Shown here: positions 14,330 through 23,113 of the stretch, in pieces | Layout: the number at the start of each line of letters is the position of its first letter | Position numbering within the stretch: position 1 is the first letter of the stretch | Source: an uncultured Gemella sp. | Lineage (GTDB): Bacteria > Bacillota > Bacilli > Staphylococcales > Gemellaceae | Direction of reading: 5' to 3' | Assembly (NCBI RefSeq): GCF_900766305.1 | Contig: NZ_CAAFUZ010000048.1 | Span: forward strand, 1-33,673 | DNA length: 33,673 nucleotides | Program-made: the position numbers and the translations under genes | Notes under the pieces: generated by a model | Seen by the model: only the letters and a program-made list of their open reading frames with translations | The model's database searches: none | What the model was told of the DNA's origin: nothing

Positions 14330-15358
14330 CTAATACTCCAATTCATCTTCTTTAGTTAGTCGTTTTCTAAAAATAGAATATGACCAAACTTGGTATCCTA
14401 AAACGAATGGCAATAGGAATAAAGCAACTATTGTCATAAGTCTTAGAGTGTATACTCCACTCGCAGCATCGTAAATAAATAGTGATTGACTAACATCATT
14501 ACTGTTTATTATAGCACGTGGAAACATACCTGCGAAAACACTTAGAGTTAGGAACGCTAAAGTTCCTGATGTACTTAAGAATGCACCTAAGTCACGACCT
14601 TTGTAGTTTAAAACAAATGATAACACGAAGAATACTACCGCAATTACTGCTAGTACTAAACCAACATAGTAGTTTGTCGTAAAGATATCTGTTTTAAATA
14701 ATGCCCAAATAGCAAATACTAATGTTACTACTGCAGCAAATGGGAATAATAATGCAGATGTTGCACGAGCTGCATTTCTTAATTCTCCTGTAGTTTTAAG
14801 AGCTAAGAATTGAGCTCCGTGAACTAACATTAGAAGTAACATCATTATTCCTCCAAGAATAGTAAATGGAGATAATAATCCTAAGAAACCATCAACTAAG
14901 TTTTTCTTAGCGTCAAGGTTTGCTCCTGTCATGAAGTTAGCCACTGCAACTCCCCATAATACTGGAGGAAGTAAGCTACCAACAAACATTGCTATATCGA
15001 ATGATTTAATCCAAGCTCTATTATCACCTAATTTACCTCTAAATTCAAATGATACGCCTCGTAAGATTAACGCTACTAACATTAATACAAATGCGATATA
15101 GTAACCACTGAATAATTTACCATACCAGATAGGGAAAGCTGCGAACATCGCTCCACCACCAGTTAATAGCCAAACTTCGTTTGCATCCCAGAAAGGACCG
15201 ATTGTATTGAAGTAAACACGTTTTTCTTCATCGTTTTTACCTAATACTTGAGCTAGTACTCCAACTCCGAAGTCATATCCTTCTAATACGAAGAATCCTG
15301 TAAATAGTATTGTAATAAGTAAGAACCAAATATTTGGTAAAGCTACTGACCAATCCAT
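14330..15358 (-). CDS. cydB: CydB, cytochrome bd oxidase subunit II
   Basis: A 342-residue integral membrane protein with about nine hydrophobic helices. Conserved family segments are visible near the N-terminus: GYDFGVG (about 27-33), GPFWDANEVWLLTGGGAMFAAFP (about 54-76) and LILRGVSFEFRG (about 97-108). CydB pairs with CydA in the quinol oxidase that reduces oxygen to water without pumping protons. It starts one base after the cydA stop and ends three bases before cydD. The length is near that of other Firmicute CydB proteins. Confidence 0.96.
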   Translation of the reverse strand: MDWSVALPNIWFLLITILFTGFFVLEGYDFGVGVLAQVLGKNDEEKRVYFNTIGPFWDANEVWLLTGGGAMFAAFPIWYGKLFSGYYIAFVLMLVALILRGVSFEFRGKLGDNRAWIKSFDIAMFVGSLLPPVLWGVAVANFMTGANLDAKKNLVDGFLGLLSPFTILGGIMMLLLMLVHGAQFLALKTTGELRNAARATSALLFPFAAVVTLVFAIWALFKTDIFTTNYYVGLVLAVIAVVFFVLSFVLNYKGRDLGAFLSTSGTLAFLTLSVFAGMFPRAIINSNDVSQSLFIYDAASGVYTLRLMTIVALFLLPFVLGYQVWSYSIFRKRLTKEDELEY

Positions 15359-15359
15359 A

Positions 15360-16742
15360 CTATGCTACCTCCTTCACAGTTGTTTCTTTTTTATTCATTG
15401 TATATCTAAATGCGATAAATTGTGCAATACCTAAGATAGTATATAATACACAGAATACTAATAGTGAGAATAATACTGATGCTCCAGAGTTTGGTGAAAC
15501 TCCTGACTCAGTAGCCATTACTCCGAAAATTAAGAACGGTTGACGTCCCATCTCAGCCATAATCCAACCACAAGCAGTAGCAACTTCAGCTACTAGTAAA
15601 GTCCATGGCATAAGTTGTAAGAACCAACGTTTCTTAGTTTCTGTTCCTTTGAATGAATATATTGTTCCAAGTAATGCCATTAAGATTAAGATACCTACAG
15701 AACCAGACATAACTCTGAATGAGTAATAAATTGTTGGTACATGCGGTGTATAATCGATGTGTTTTCCAACTACTGGATAGTATTTTTCATCCATTTCTTT
15801 TTGAAGAGATTTCATACCTTTTAGGCTTCCTTCAAACTTGTCGTATGCTAAGAAACTTAACATACCAGGAACTTCAAGGTAATGTTCTGCTTTTTGTTGT
15901 TTTTGATCGATTGTTGCTAAAACTGAGAATGGTGCTGAATTTCCAGTATCTTCATATAGAGCTTCAGCAGCTGCAACTTTCATAGGGTATTCTCTTACTA
16001 AATATTGCATTTGAGAGTGTCCTGTCCAAAATAATCCTAATGAACCGATTAAAGCAGCTACGATAGAAACTCTAAATGCTTTTCTGAACATTGGAACTGA
16101 TTGATTACGAACCATTTTCCAAGATGCAATACCTGCAATTGTGAATGCCCCAACTGTTAACGCCATTGTTACTACGTGAGGGAATTGGTTCCATAAATAT
16201 GGGTTTTTAATGATTGCAAAGAAGTCAATCATTTCTGCTTTTTTACCAATTACGTTATTCTCAACATATTTAACACCTACTGGGTGTTGCATAAATGAGT
16301 TAGCTGATAAAATCCAGAACGCAGACATAAGTGTTCCTATACTTACTAACCAAATACACATTGCGTGTAATTTTTTGTTGATTTTCTCCCAAGAGAAAAT
16401 CCAAATACCGATAAATGTAGACTCAAGATAGAATGCAAGTAATGCTTCTACTGCAAGCGATGGTCCAAAAACATCCCCTACGAATGAAGAATATTCAGAC
16501 CAGTTCATACCAAATTGGAACTCTTGAAGAATACCTGTAACAACCCCAACAGCGAAGTTAATTAGGAATAAGTGCCCAAAGAACTTCGTAATTCTTTTGT
16601 AATGCTCATCGCCAGTTTTAACATAAATACTTTCAAAAATTGCGATTAAGAACACCATACCTATAGTAATAGGTACAAAGAAGAAGTGGAACACTGTTGT
16701 TGCTGCGAATTGTATCCTTGCAAGTAATAGTGGATCCAACAT
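15360..16742 (-). CDS. cydA: CydA, cytochrome bd oxidase subunit I
   Basis: The 460-residue subunit that carries the hemes and oxidises quinol at the membrane. Visible key residues are His19 (heme ligand), Glu99 and Glu107, His189 (matching the E. coli His186 ligand), and Lys255 and Glu260 in the quinol loop (matching E. coli Lys252/Glu257), followed by the GRQP segment at about 399-402. The Q-loop after residue 260 is short, the form common in Firmicutes. AAGGAGG stands a few bases before the ATG. First gene of cydABDC. The upstream region holds a promoter (16798-16826), a hairpin and a pair of direct repeats that may bind a regulator. Confidence 0.97.
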   Translation of the reverse strand: MLDPLLLARIQFAATTVFHFFFVPITIGMVFLIAIFESIYVKTGDEHYKRITKFFGHLFLINFAVGVVTGILQEFQFGMNWSEYSSFVGDVFGPSLAVEALLAFYLESTFIGIWIFSWEKINKKLHAMCIWLVSIGTLMSAFWILSANSFMQHPVGVKYVENNVIGKKAEMIDFFAIIKNPYLWNQFPHVVTMALTVGAFTIAGIASWKMVRNQSVPMFRKAFRVSIVAALIGSLGLFWTGHSQMQYLVREYPMKVAAAEALYEDTGNSAPFSVLATIDQKQQKAEHYLEVPGMLSFLAYDKFEGSLKGMKSLQKEMDEKYYPVVGKHIDYTPHVPTIYYSFRVMSGSVGILILMALLGTIYSFKGTETKKRWFLQLMPWTLLVAEVATACGWIMAEMGRQPFLIFGVMATESGVSPNSGASVLFSLLVFCVLYTILGIAQFIAFRYTMNKKETTVKEVA

Positions 16743-16797
16743 AGATATACCTCCTTATATGTGTTAGTTTATATTTAATTGTAAATATTATATTATT

Positions 16798-16826
16798 ATT
16801 GTATAACATAGTTTTTATTATGGCAA
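16798..16826 (-). promoter_or_regulatory. Promoter of cydABDC
   Basis: Minus-strand -35 TTGCCA (16826-16821), 17-base spacer, -10 TACAAT (16803-16798). A second possible start is an extended -10, TGGTAAAAT, with its hexamer at 16865-16860; it lacks a good -35 and the direct repeats sit just upstream of it. Confidence 0.6.
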
Positions 16827-16843
16827 AACAAAAATGATAAAAA

Positions 16844-16859
16844 GTAGTACTTTTACTAC
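16844..16859. repeat. Small hairpin in the cydA leader region
   Basis: Arms GTAGT (16844-16848) and ACTAC (16855-16859) enclose a six-base loop, with AAAA/TTTT flanks that can extend the stem. On the minus strand TTTTTATC follows. If transcription starts at the upstream extended -10, this could act as an attenuator; otherwise it may be an operator. Confidence 0.35.
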
Positions 16860-16874
16860 ATTTTACCATTTTTC

Positions 16875-16895
16875 GTTCACAATTTGTTCACAATT
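16875..16895. promoter_or_regulatory. Direct repeat upstream of cydA, possible regulator site
   Basis: GTTCACAATT occurs twice (16875-16884 and 16886-16895) with an 11-base period, so both copies face the same side of the helix. Each contains TTCACAA, the half-site known for the redox repressor Rex, but in direct and not inverted order. It lies about 85-105 bases upstream of the main predicted start. Confidence 0.45.
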
Positions 16896-16955
16896 AGCGA
16901 TAAATTGTATATTATCACGTAGTTGAACATTTTATTTTTTAATTTTTTTTATATT

Positions 16956-17309
16956 TTAGCTGTGTGTTACTCCCAATAATAAACTAACTATTAGAATCAC
17001 AAGTACTAAAATACAAATTCTTACAAAATTGTAGTCTTTTTCTTCAATATATACATAAAGTAAACCTAAAATACGTAATACAGGTGTTAGTATTAAAAGA
17101 AATATACCAAACATTAAATATGAATAATAATTCAATGATACTAAACCTCTTAGCATTTCATTAAAAGTATATCTCTCTACCGCTAATACTCCATCTGCCC
17201 CTTGAATAAAGCTAAGTATTATTCCTGTTATAATAAAGAAAGAACTTACAAAAACTCCTGTTTTTATAATATTTGATATTACTATATTTATATCTCTTTT
17301 TCCATTCAT
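16956..17309 (-). CDS. DUF1634 membrane protein
   Basis: A 117-residue membrane protein with three hydrophobic helices (about 13-35, 60-85 and 95-114). Size and helix pattern fit the DUF1634 family, whose members are commonly found next to TauE/SafE permeases, as here. It starts one base after the permease stop. It could be an accessory subunit or modulator of that permease, but its function is not established. It is the last gene of the tlyA-to-DUF1634 cluster. No clear terminator is visible before the cydA upstream region. Confidence 0.75.
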   Translation of the reverse strand: MNGKRDINIVISNIIKTGVFVSSFFIITGIILSFIQGADGVLAVERYTFNEMLRGLVSLNYYSYLMFGIFLLILTPVLRILGLLYVYIEEKDYNFVRICILVLVILIVSLLLGVTHS

Positions 17310-17310
17310 A

Positions 17311-18159
17311 TTAAAGCACCCCCAGACCTTTAAGGAACATGTTTATAATAGTAAATAGTAAGATTGGAAGGAAAATATAACGAATATATTTTGCATCTAA
17401 TCTTTGCATTACTTTTGCTCCAGTTCTTGAGCCAATTAGCGTTCCAATTGCTATTGGTGCTGCGACTGCTGGATTAATAGTTCCGTTAAAGAAATATATT
17501 AATGCACTAGCTGTTGCAGTAACTCCCATCATAAAGTTACTTGTTGCAGTACTTACTTTTATCGGAAGTTTCATATAAGTATCTAAAGCAACTACTTTAA
17601 ATGCTCCACTACCAATTCCAAGTAATCCACTAGCAAATCCAGCTCCAAACATTACTAACGAACCTTGTGGTACATTCGTAACATTATAGTCAATCGTTTT
17701 GTCTATTGCTTTATCATAATATGATGAATTAAGTTTATATTTCTCAGCATATTTGTCATTTTCGACTATTTCTTCTTCTTTTTTCGCTTTAGTTATTAAT
17801 CCTGTCTTTTTCAACATTCCATAAAAAGAATTCAATAATATTAATGAGAAGAAGATATATAACAATTTAGATGAGAATACTCCAGCCATCAGCGCTCCTA
17901 CTACACCTCCTGCTGTAGTAAATACTTCTAAAAGCATACCTACTCGCATGTTACTAACATGATCTTTTACGAATGCTATCGCTGATCCACTACTTGTTGC
18001 AATTACCGCAACAATACTTGCTCCAATTGCGTATTTAATATCAAATCCAAATAATATTGTTAATGCAGGTGTGATAATGATTCCACCACCTAACCCTACT
18101 AAAGAGCCTAAGAAACCTGCAAGAACAGCTATCAACATAAATTGTAATATTTCTACCAT
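17311..18159 (-). CDS. TauE/SafE-family sulfite/anion permease
   Basis: A 282-residue membrane protein with about eight helices. It has the two-repeat architecture of the family: a glycine-rich GSLVGLGGGIIITPAL motif (about 19-34) is echoed by SGLLGIGSGAFKVVAL in the second half. A charged cytoplasmic loop lies between the halves. Family members export sulfite, sulfoacetate or related anions, but many are uncharacterised. It starts 11 bases after thiN and is followed by a DUF1634 gene, its usual partner. Substrate unknown. Confidence 0.85.
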   Translation of the reverse strand: MVEILQFMLIAVLAGFLGSLVGLGGGIIITPALTILFGFDIKYAIGASIVAVIATSSGSAIAFVKDHVSNMRVGMLLEVFTTAGGVVGALMAGVFSSKLLYIFFSLILLNSFYGMLKKTGLITKAKKEEEIVENDKYAEKYKLNSSYYDKAIDKTIDYNVTNVPQGSLVMFGAGFASGLLGIGSGAFKVVALDTYMKLPIKVSTATSNFMMGVTATASALIYFFNGTINPAVAAPIAIGTLIGSRTGAKVMQRLDAKYIRYIFLPILLFTIINMFLKGLGVL

Positions 18160-18170
18160 TGTTTCTCCTT

Positions 18171-18803
18171 TTAATCTTTTGAGTACATTACTAGAACATT
18201 ATTACTAACTTCTAATCTTATGTCCTCTTTACTTTTAAATTCGTTACTAGTAGCATTCGGACGATTTAATGTCAGCATTAGATCATTAACTTCATATTTA
18301 GAATTTTTTATTGTCATTAAAGTATCTTCATAAATAGGTACTATTGAGAAATACTTATATCCCTCTATATTCTGAAAGATATTCAGACCTTTTTTAGCTA
18401 CTGTAATAATATTATTTTCATCTATTATTCTAATTTTTATATGATGATATTTCTTATTATTTAGTAAAAGAATATTACCAAAAAAGTGATCAAGTCTTCT
18501 TCCAGTAGCACCATAAATATCTATTACTTCAACATCTTTAAATAATTCTAAAATGTGTTCTAACGCAAATTCTGCATCTGTTAAATCTTCACTACTTTTC
18601 ACTTTAAAGTACTTTGATTTTTCTTCAACCTCTCTTCTTTGCTCAAGAGTAATTGAATCAAAATCACCACAACTTAATATTGGATTAATACCATTATTAA
18701 GTAAGTACAATGCACCTTTATCTACTCCACACCATAAGTTAGACGAAGGGATTTCCTTTGGAAATACTCCACCTAACATTATGTTTATTTTTTTCATATT
18801 CAT
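18171..18803 (-). CDS. thiN: Thiamine pyrophosphokinase
   Basis: Makes thiamine pyrophosphate from thiamine and ATP. 210 residues, as usual. Recognisable blocks are CGVDKGALYLL (about 25-35), the metal-binding CGDFDSI (about 45-51), SSEDLTDAE (about 70-78) and the YGATGRRLDHFFGN motif (about 98-111). The first ATG overlaps the rpe stop (TAATG), and a second ATG two codons later is an alternative start. The rsgA-rpe-thiN order is common in Firmicutes. The cell could thus use imported thiamine; no thiamine synthesis genes are in view. Confidence 0.93.
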   Translation of the reverse strand: MNMKKINIMLGGVFPKEIPSSNLWCGVDKGALYLLNNGINPILSCGDFDSITLEQRREVEEKSKYFKVKSSEDLTDAEFALEHILELFKDVEVIDIYGATGRRLDHFFGNILLLNNKKYHHIKIRIIDENNIITVAKKGLNIFQNIEGYKYFSIVPIYEDTLMTIKNSKYEVNDLMLTLNRPNATSNEFKSKEDIRLEVSNNVLVMYSKD

Positions 18804-19447
18804 TATTTTAACAACTCACCTAATGTTTTTTCTTTGTCGCTTGCTCCAAATAAGAATGAACCACAAACTAATAAGTCTGCGCCTTTATCTCTACAAGCTT
18901 TTGATGTTTCTGTATTTATTCCACCATCTACTTCTATTAAGAAGTTATAATTTTTTTCTTCTCTAAGTTTTGCTAGTTCATCGATCTTTTCCAGCATCTC
19001 AGGAATGAATTTTTGTCCACCAAATCCTGGATTAACAGTCATGATTAAAACATAATCCAATTTTGGTAATAGGTATTTAATACTCTCGATTGGGGTTTGC
19101 GGGTTTAGTACAATACCAGCTTTTTTACCATTGTTTTTGATTACTTGAATGACTCTATCTGCATGATTAGTAGCTTCGATGTGGAATGATACCATATCAC
19201 AGCCTACTTTACAAAATTGTTCAACATAGTTTTCTGGATTAGCAATCATAAGATGACAATCGAAAACTTTATCTGTCTTAGGACGGATTGATTCAATTAT
19301 TGGGAATCCAAATGAAATATTTGGAACAAAGTTTCCATCCATTACATCGATGTGAAACATATCAATACCAATACTTTCTAATTCTTTAATATCTCTTTCT
19401 AAGTTAGCAAAATCTGCTGATAAAATTGAAGGTAATAATTTCTTCAT
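18803..19447 (-). CDS. rpe: Ribulose-phosphate 3-epimerase
   Basis: Pentose phosphate pathway enzyme that interconverts ribulose 5-phosphate and xylulose 5-phosphate. 214 residues, a TIM barrel. Visible motifs are PSILSADFANL (6-16), HIDVMDGNFVPN with metal/catalytic His32, Asp34 and Asp37, DCHLM with His65, MTVNPGFGGQKF (about 136-147) and the phosphate-binding VDGGIN. It starts one base after rsgA and its stop overlaps the thiN start. The length is normal and all key residues are present. Confidence 0.96.
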   Translation of the reverse strand: MKKLLPSILSADFANLERDIKELESIGIDMFHIDVMDGNFVPNISFGFPIIESIRPKTDKVFDCHLMIANPENYVEQFCKVGCDMVSFHIEATNHADRVIQVIKNNGKKAGIVLNPQTPIESIKYLLPKLDYVLIMTVNPGFGGQKFIPEMLEKIDELAKLREEKNYNFLIEVDGGINTETSKACRDKGADLLVCGSFLFGASDKEKTLGELLK

Positions 19448-19448
19448 C

Positions 19449-20330
19449 TTATCTCTCCTTTATATATTTTCTCTTTTGATTTTGTTTTTCCGTAAATAAT
19501 ACTTTGTAGTCTTCATATCGACTTTCTAGTATTTCTTTACTTTCTACCGCTTCTTTCACACCACATTGAATTTCTTCCATGTGATTACACGGTTTAAACT
19601 TACAATCATAATCGTTAAACTCTCTAAATAAATATTGTAAATCTTCTTTTTCAATAAATGTAATATCCAGTGAAGAAAATCCTGGAGTATCTGCGATATA
19701 GAAATCATCGATTTGATAAAATTCCGTATGTCTCGTAGTATGACGTCCTCGTCCAAGATGTTTTGAGATTTCCCCAGTTTCAATATCTAAATGTTCTGCA
19801 AGCTTATTAATAAACGTAGATTTTCCTGCTCCAGATTGGCCTGAAATAGCTACATACTTCTCTGAAATGACTTGTTTTAATTTTTCAATATCCTCATCAG
19901 AGTTTGTAAATACTTGATATCCTATTTCATAGTAGTAGTTCATTATTTCTTTCATATTATTAAGCTCTTCGTCACTTAATAAATCAAGCTTTGTAAAGAC
20001 AATAATGATATCTACATTACTATTTTCATTTAAACATATTGTTTTATTCAGTAACTTACTAGAAAACTCAGGATCTTTCACAGATACTACAATTATACTG
20101 TAATCTATATTCGCAACCTTAGGTCGTAGTAATTCATTTTTTCTTTCTAATATTTCTACAACATATCCTGTGTTATTATCACTTAATTGAATTTTGACAT
20201 CATCTCCTACTAACGGCGTGATGTTCTCATTTCTGAAGTTTCCTCGTGCACGACAAGTAATCAACTCTCCAGAACAATCTACATAATAAAATCCACTAAG
20301 TGCTTTTAAAATTTTTCCTTCTTTAGTCAT
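19449..20330 (-). CDS. rsgA: RsgA, ribosome small subunit-dependent GTPase
   Basis: A circularly permuted GTPase that acts in late maturation of the 30S subunit. 293 residues: an N-terminal OB fold (about 1-65), then a GTPase domain in the order G4 TKLD (113-116), G1 GQSGAGKST (164-172) and G3 DTPG (214-217). The C-terminal zinc domain has Cys243, Cys248, His250 and Cys256. AAGGAGG precedes the ATG. It lies 33 bases after recN and one base before rpe. Confidence 0.96.
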   Translation of the reverse strand: MTKEGKILKALSGFYYVDCSGELITCRARGNFRNENITPLVGDDVKIQLSDNNTGYVVEILERKNELLRPKVANIDYSIIVVSVKDPEFSSKLLNKTICLNENSNVDIIIVFTKLDLLSDEELNNMKEIMNYYYEIGYQVFTNSDEDIEKLKQVISEKYVAISGQSGAGKSTFINKLAEHLDIETGEISKHLGRGRHTTRHTEFYQIDDFYIADTPGFSSLDITFIEKEDLQYLFREFNDYDCKFKPCNHMEEIQCGVKEAVESKEILESRYEDYKVLFTEKQNQKRKYIKER

Positions 20331-20363
20331 AGTCCTCCTTTACCTTTACGGTATTTTTACTAA

Positions 20364-22064
20364 CTATTTATTTAGTTTTTCTTTTATCTCTGCTTTAGTT
20401 TTTTCTGCTAATCTTAACATTTCAATAGAGTGTTCTTCTGAAAGTTTTGTCATCGTATCTCCAGATACCATCCTTGCTACCTCTGCAATCTTTTGCTCTT
20501 CAGTCAACTCTCTAATAACTGTTAATGTTCTCTTATCAATGATTTCTTTACTGATTAGTAAGTTAGTATCCGCCAAAGCTGTTGTTTGTGGCAGATGTGA
20601 AATACACAATACTTGTGACCCTACTCCTAGTTGATACATCTTTTCAGCCATGCGTTGCGATACTCTTCCACTTACTCCAGTATCGATTTCATCAAAGATA
20701 ATTGAAGTAGCTTCTATACTTCTTGAGAAAATTATTTTTAGTGCTAACATTACCCTAGAAAGTTCTCCACCCGAAGCAACTTTAGATAATGATTTTAAAG
20801 GCTCTCCTAAGTTCGCACTAATCAAAATCTTAACATCGTCTTTTCCTGTTGATGAAAATTCTTTTTCTTTAAAGTCAACCTTGATTGTACTTTTTTCCAT
20901 ATATAAGAATTTCAACTCGTCTTGGATAAGTTTTTCTAATTTTAAAGCTGTATCTTTTCTTATTGAACTTAATTCTTCAGCTAAAACTGTTAATTCATCT
21001 TCGATTCTCTTGCTTTCTTCTAGATAATTTTCGAAGTTTTCTTCATAGTTTTCTAACTCATCTAATTCTTCTTTAATCGTTTCTGTGAAAGCTATTAGCT
21101 CATTTAATGGTTTAGAATACTTTTTCTCTAAAGTTTTTATCTTATCTAATCTATAGATTAATCTATCTAATTTTTCTTCATCATATTCGATAACATCAGT
21201 ATAACTAGATACTTCATATTTTAAATCATCAAGAATGTAGTATAAATTAGTGATCTCTTCATATTTTTCTTCAAAGTTTGAATTATATCTAGTTAACTCT
21301 CCTAAATTTGATCTGATTTCTGCTAGTTTAGAAATAACCCCGTACTCTCCATCGATTCCTTCTGTAATGCTATGAGCAAGGTTATTTACCTTCTCAAAGT
21401 TCTCTAAATAGTCAATATCTTTTTCAAGTTCTAAGTCTTCATCTTTTTTTAATTTCATCTGACTTAGTTCTTTATATTGGAACTTCAAGAAATCTACTTT
21501 TTGAAGAACATCACTTTCTTGTTGTTTTAAGTGATCAATCTTTTCTTTAATAATTTGGTATTCTTTATACTTTTCCTTGTATTTTACATACACAGGTTGT
21601 ATTTTTTCTTTATTGAATGAATCAACTAAATTAAGGTGATTTTTTTCTACTAATAGAACTTGATTATCATGTTGTTCATGAATATCTAATAAATGAGCAG
21701 CTACTTTTTTTAATGTAGATAAGTTAACAATAGTTCCATTTATTCTGCAAACACTTTTTCCACTACTATAGATATCACGACGAATTACAATAACTTCATC
21801 CTCTAAATCTAAGTCTAATTCATTAAAAATTTCCTTAACTTCTTTGCTTTTAGGAAAATCGAATACACCTTCTACACTAGCCTTGTCTTCACCATATCGA
21901 ATATAAGAAGTTGAAGTTCTTTGACCTGACAATTGTGAAATTGCCGCTAGAATCATCGATTTTCCGGCACCAGTTTCTCCACTTAAGACAGTTAAACCAT
22001 TTTTAAGTTCTATAGTAGCTTTTTCAATTATTCCAAATTGCTTAATATTTAACTGAATTAACAT
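20364..22064 (-). CDS. recN: RecN, DNA repair SMC-like ATPase
   Basis: An SMC-like protein that gathers at double-strand breaks early in recombinational repair. 566 residues. Walker A GETGAGKS (29-36) is near the N-terminus and is followed by long coiled-coil stretches (about 150-380). The C-terminal half-site has the signature ASGGELSRVMLALK and Walker B SIIFDEIDTGVSG. In competent bacteria RecN also helps with transformation, which fits the comG operon here, though the link is only inferred. It lies 11 bases after tlyA. In many Firmicutes an argR gene separates these two; here it is missing. Confidence 0.96.
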   Translation of the reverse strand: MLIQLNIKQFGIIEKATIELKNGLTVLSGETGAGKSMILAAISQLSGQRTSTSYIRYGEDKASVEGVFDFPKSKEVKEIFNELDLDLEDEVIVIRRDIYSSGKSVCRINGTIVNLSTLKKVAAHLLDIHEQHDNQVLLVEKNHLNLVDSFNKEKIQPVYVKYKEKYKEYQIIKEKIDHLKQQESDVLQKVDFLKFQYKELSQMKLKKDEDLELEKDIDYLENFEKVNNLAHSITEGIDGEYGVISKLAEIRSNLGELTRYNSNFEEKYEEITNLYYILDDLKYEVSSYTDVIEYDEEKLDRLIYRLDKIKTLEKKYSKPLNELIAFTETIKEELDELENYEENFENYLEESKRIEDELTVLAEELSSIRKDTALKLEKLIQDELKFLYMEKSTIKVDFKEKEFSSTGKDDVKILISANLGEPLKSLSKVASGGELSRVMLALKIIFSRSIEATSIIFDEIDTGVSGRVSQRMAEKMYQLGVGSQVLCISHLPQTTALADTNLLISKEIIDKRTLTVIRELTEEQKIAEVARMVSGDTMTKLSEEHSIEMLRLAEKTKAEIKEKLNK

Positions 22065-22075
22065 TGGCTCCTCCT

Positions 22076-22885
22076 CTATTTAAAGTGATTATGAGCATTG
22101 TTTACGATATGCTCGATATTTATATTTTTATTTTCTACTTTTTTAGTTGCATTGTATTTTAATATCATTAGGAATTCAATATTCCCTTCTCCACCTGTTA
22201 TTGGAGAATAAGATAAGTTCGTCATACTAAAACCAACGCTATTGGCTAAAAGTAATACCTTTTCTACTACTTCAAGTTGGACTTTTTTATCTCGGACGAT
22301 TCCACCTTTCCCCACCTTATCTTTTCCAGCTTCAAATTGTGGTTTTACAAGAGCACAAACTTCTCCGCCATCTTTTATAATTTCTGCAAGATTAGGTAGT
22401 ATTAATGATAATGAAATAAATGAAACATCGATTGATGCTATATCTATTTCATATACATCAAAGTCTTCTTTTACTGAATGTCTGAAGTTAGTTTGTTCCA
22501 TTACTTTTACACGTTCATCATTACGTAATTTCCAAACAAGTTGATTTGTCCCAACATCTAATGCATAGACAAACTTCGCTCCATTTTGTAGAGCACAGTC
22601 CGTAAATCCACCAGTTGAAGAACCAATATCAATCATTACCTTATCTTTAACATCAAAATTTAGTTCGTTAATTGCTTTTTCTAATTTAAGCCCTCCACGA
22701 CTTACGTAAGGCATCTGTTTACCTTTAATTCTAAGTTCAGCAGTTGATTCAACCTTTTCACCTGCTTTGTCGATTCTTATATTATCATTATAAACAATAC
22801 CAGCCATTATCGCTCGTTTTGCTTTTTCACGTGATTCGAATAATCCTTGACTCACACAAAGGACATCAGCTCTCTCTTTTGCCAT
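22076..22885 (-). CDS. tlyA: TlyA-family rRNA 2'-O-methyltransferase (hemolysin A family)
   Basis: 269 residues: an N-terminal S4 RNA-binding domain (about 4-60) and an FtsJ-like methyltransferase domain. The SAM-binding motif IDIGSSTGGFTDCAL is at about 86-100, with ALDVGTNQL just after it. The motif VKPQFEAGKDKVGKGGIV is conserved in the family. Characterised TlyA proteins 2'-O-methylate 16S and/or 23S rRNA; the hemolysin name is historical. AGAGG lies five bases before the ATG. It is the first gene of the cluster that continues with recN. Confidence 0.92.
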   Translation of the reverse strand: MAKERADVLCVSQGLFESREKAKRAIMAGIVYNDNIRIDKAGEKVESTAELRIKGKQMPYVSRGGLKLEKAINELNFDVKDKVMIDIGSSTGGFTDCALQNGAKFVYALDVGTNQLVWKLRNDERVKVMEQTNFRHSVKEDFDVYEIDIASIDVSFISLSLILPNLAEIIKDGGEVCALVKPQFEAGKDKVGKGGIVRDKKVQLEVVEKVLLLANSVGFSMTNLSYSPITGGEGNIEFLMILKYNATKKVENKNINIEHIVNNAHNHFK

Positions 22886-22957
22886 AATTACCTCTTTAAT
22901 ATTTACTAGTTGTTATCCTTTGAAAATTTTTTCAATTTCAAACAGTCTTTCTTTCTA

Positions 22958-22986
22958 ATTTTACCATAATAATAACTTTTTATCTA
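22958..22986 (-). promoter_or_regulatory. Promoter of the tlyA-recN cluster
   Basis: Minus-strand extended -10 TGGTAAAAT (hexamer 22963-22958) with a weak -35 around 22986-22981 (TAGATA). The leader would be about 65 bases. Support comes mainly from the -10. Confidence 0.45.
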
Positions 22987-23060
22987 TGAGAACGGTGTGT
23001 TTATATACACTTTATGATTAATAACAAAGATATTTATTTTTCACCCATAATAAAAATAAA

Positions 23061-23103
23061 ATTAGAGCAACTTATAAAAATAAATCTTCTAAATTGCTCT
23101 AAT
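23061..23103 (-). terminator. Terminator of the glycogen operon
   Basis: A 10-bp perfect stem (ATTAGAGCAA 23061-23070 with 23094-23103) has a 23-base loop. On the minus strand TTTTATTTTTATTA follows. It lies ten bases past the glgP stop. Confidence 0.8.
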
Positions 23104-23113
23104 AAATTTTATT

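Noticed and set aside
16633..16869. Minus-strand open frame overlapping the cydA start and its promoter region
   Set aside because: It runs through the cydA promoter and ribosome binding site in another frame and shows no protein-like features.
16875..16895. Canonical Rex operator upstream of cydA
   Set aside because: The half-sites are in direct order with an 11-base period; the known Rex site is an inverted repeat. Kept only as a direct repeat of unknown role.
18553..18966. Plus-strand open frame of 137 codons
   Set aside because: It lies antisense to thiN and rpe, both clear genes, has no ribosome binding site, and its composition is that of a reversed low-GC coding strand.
20650..21027. 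Plus-strand open frame of 125 codons
   Set aside because: Antisense to recN, with no recognisable motif and no start signals.
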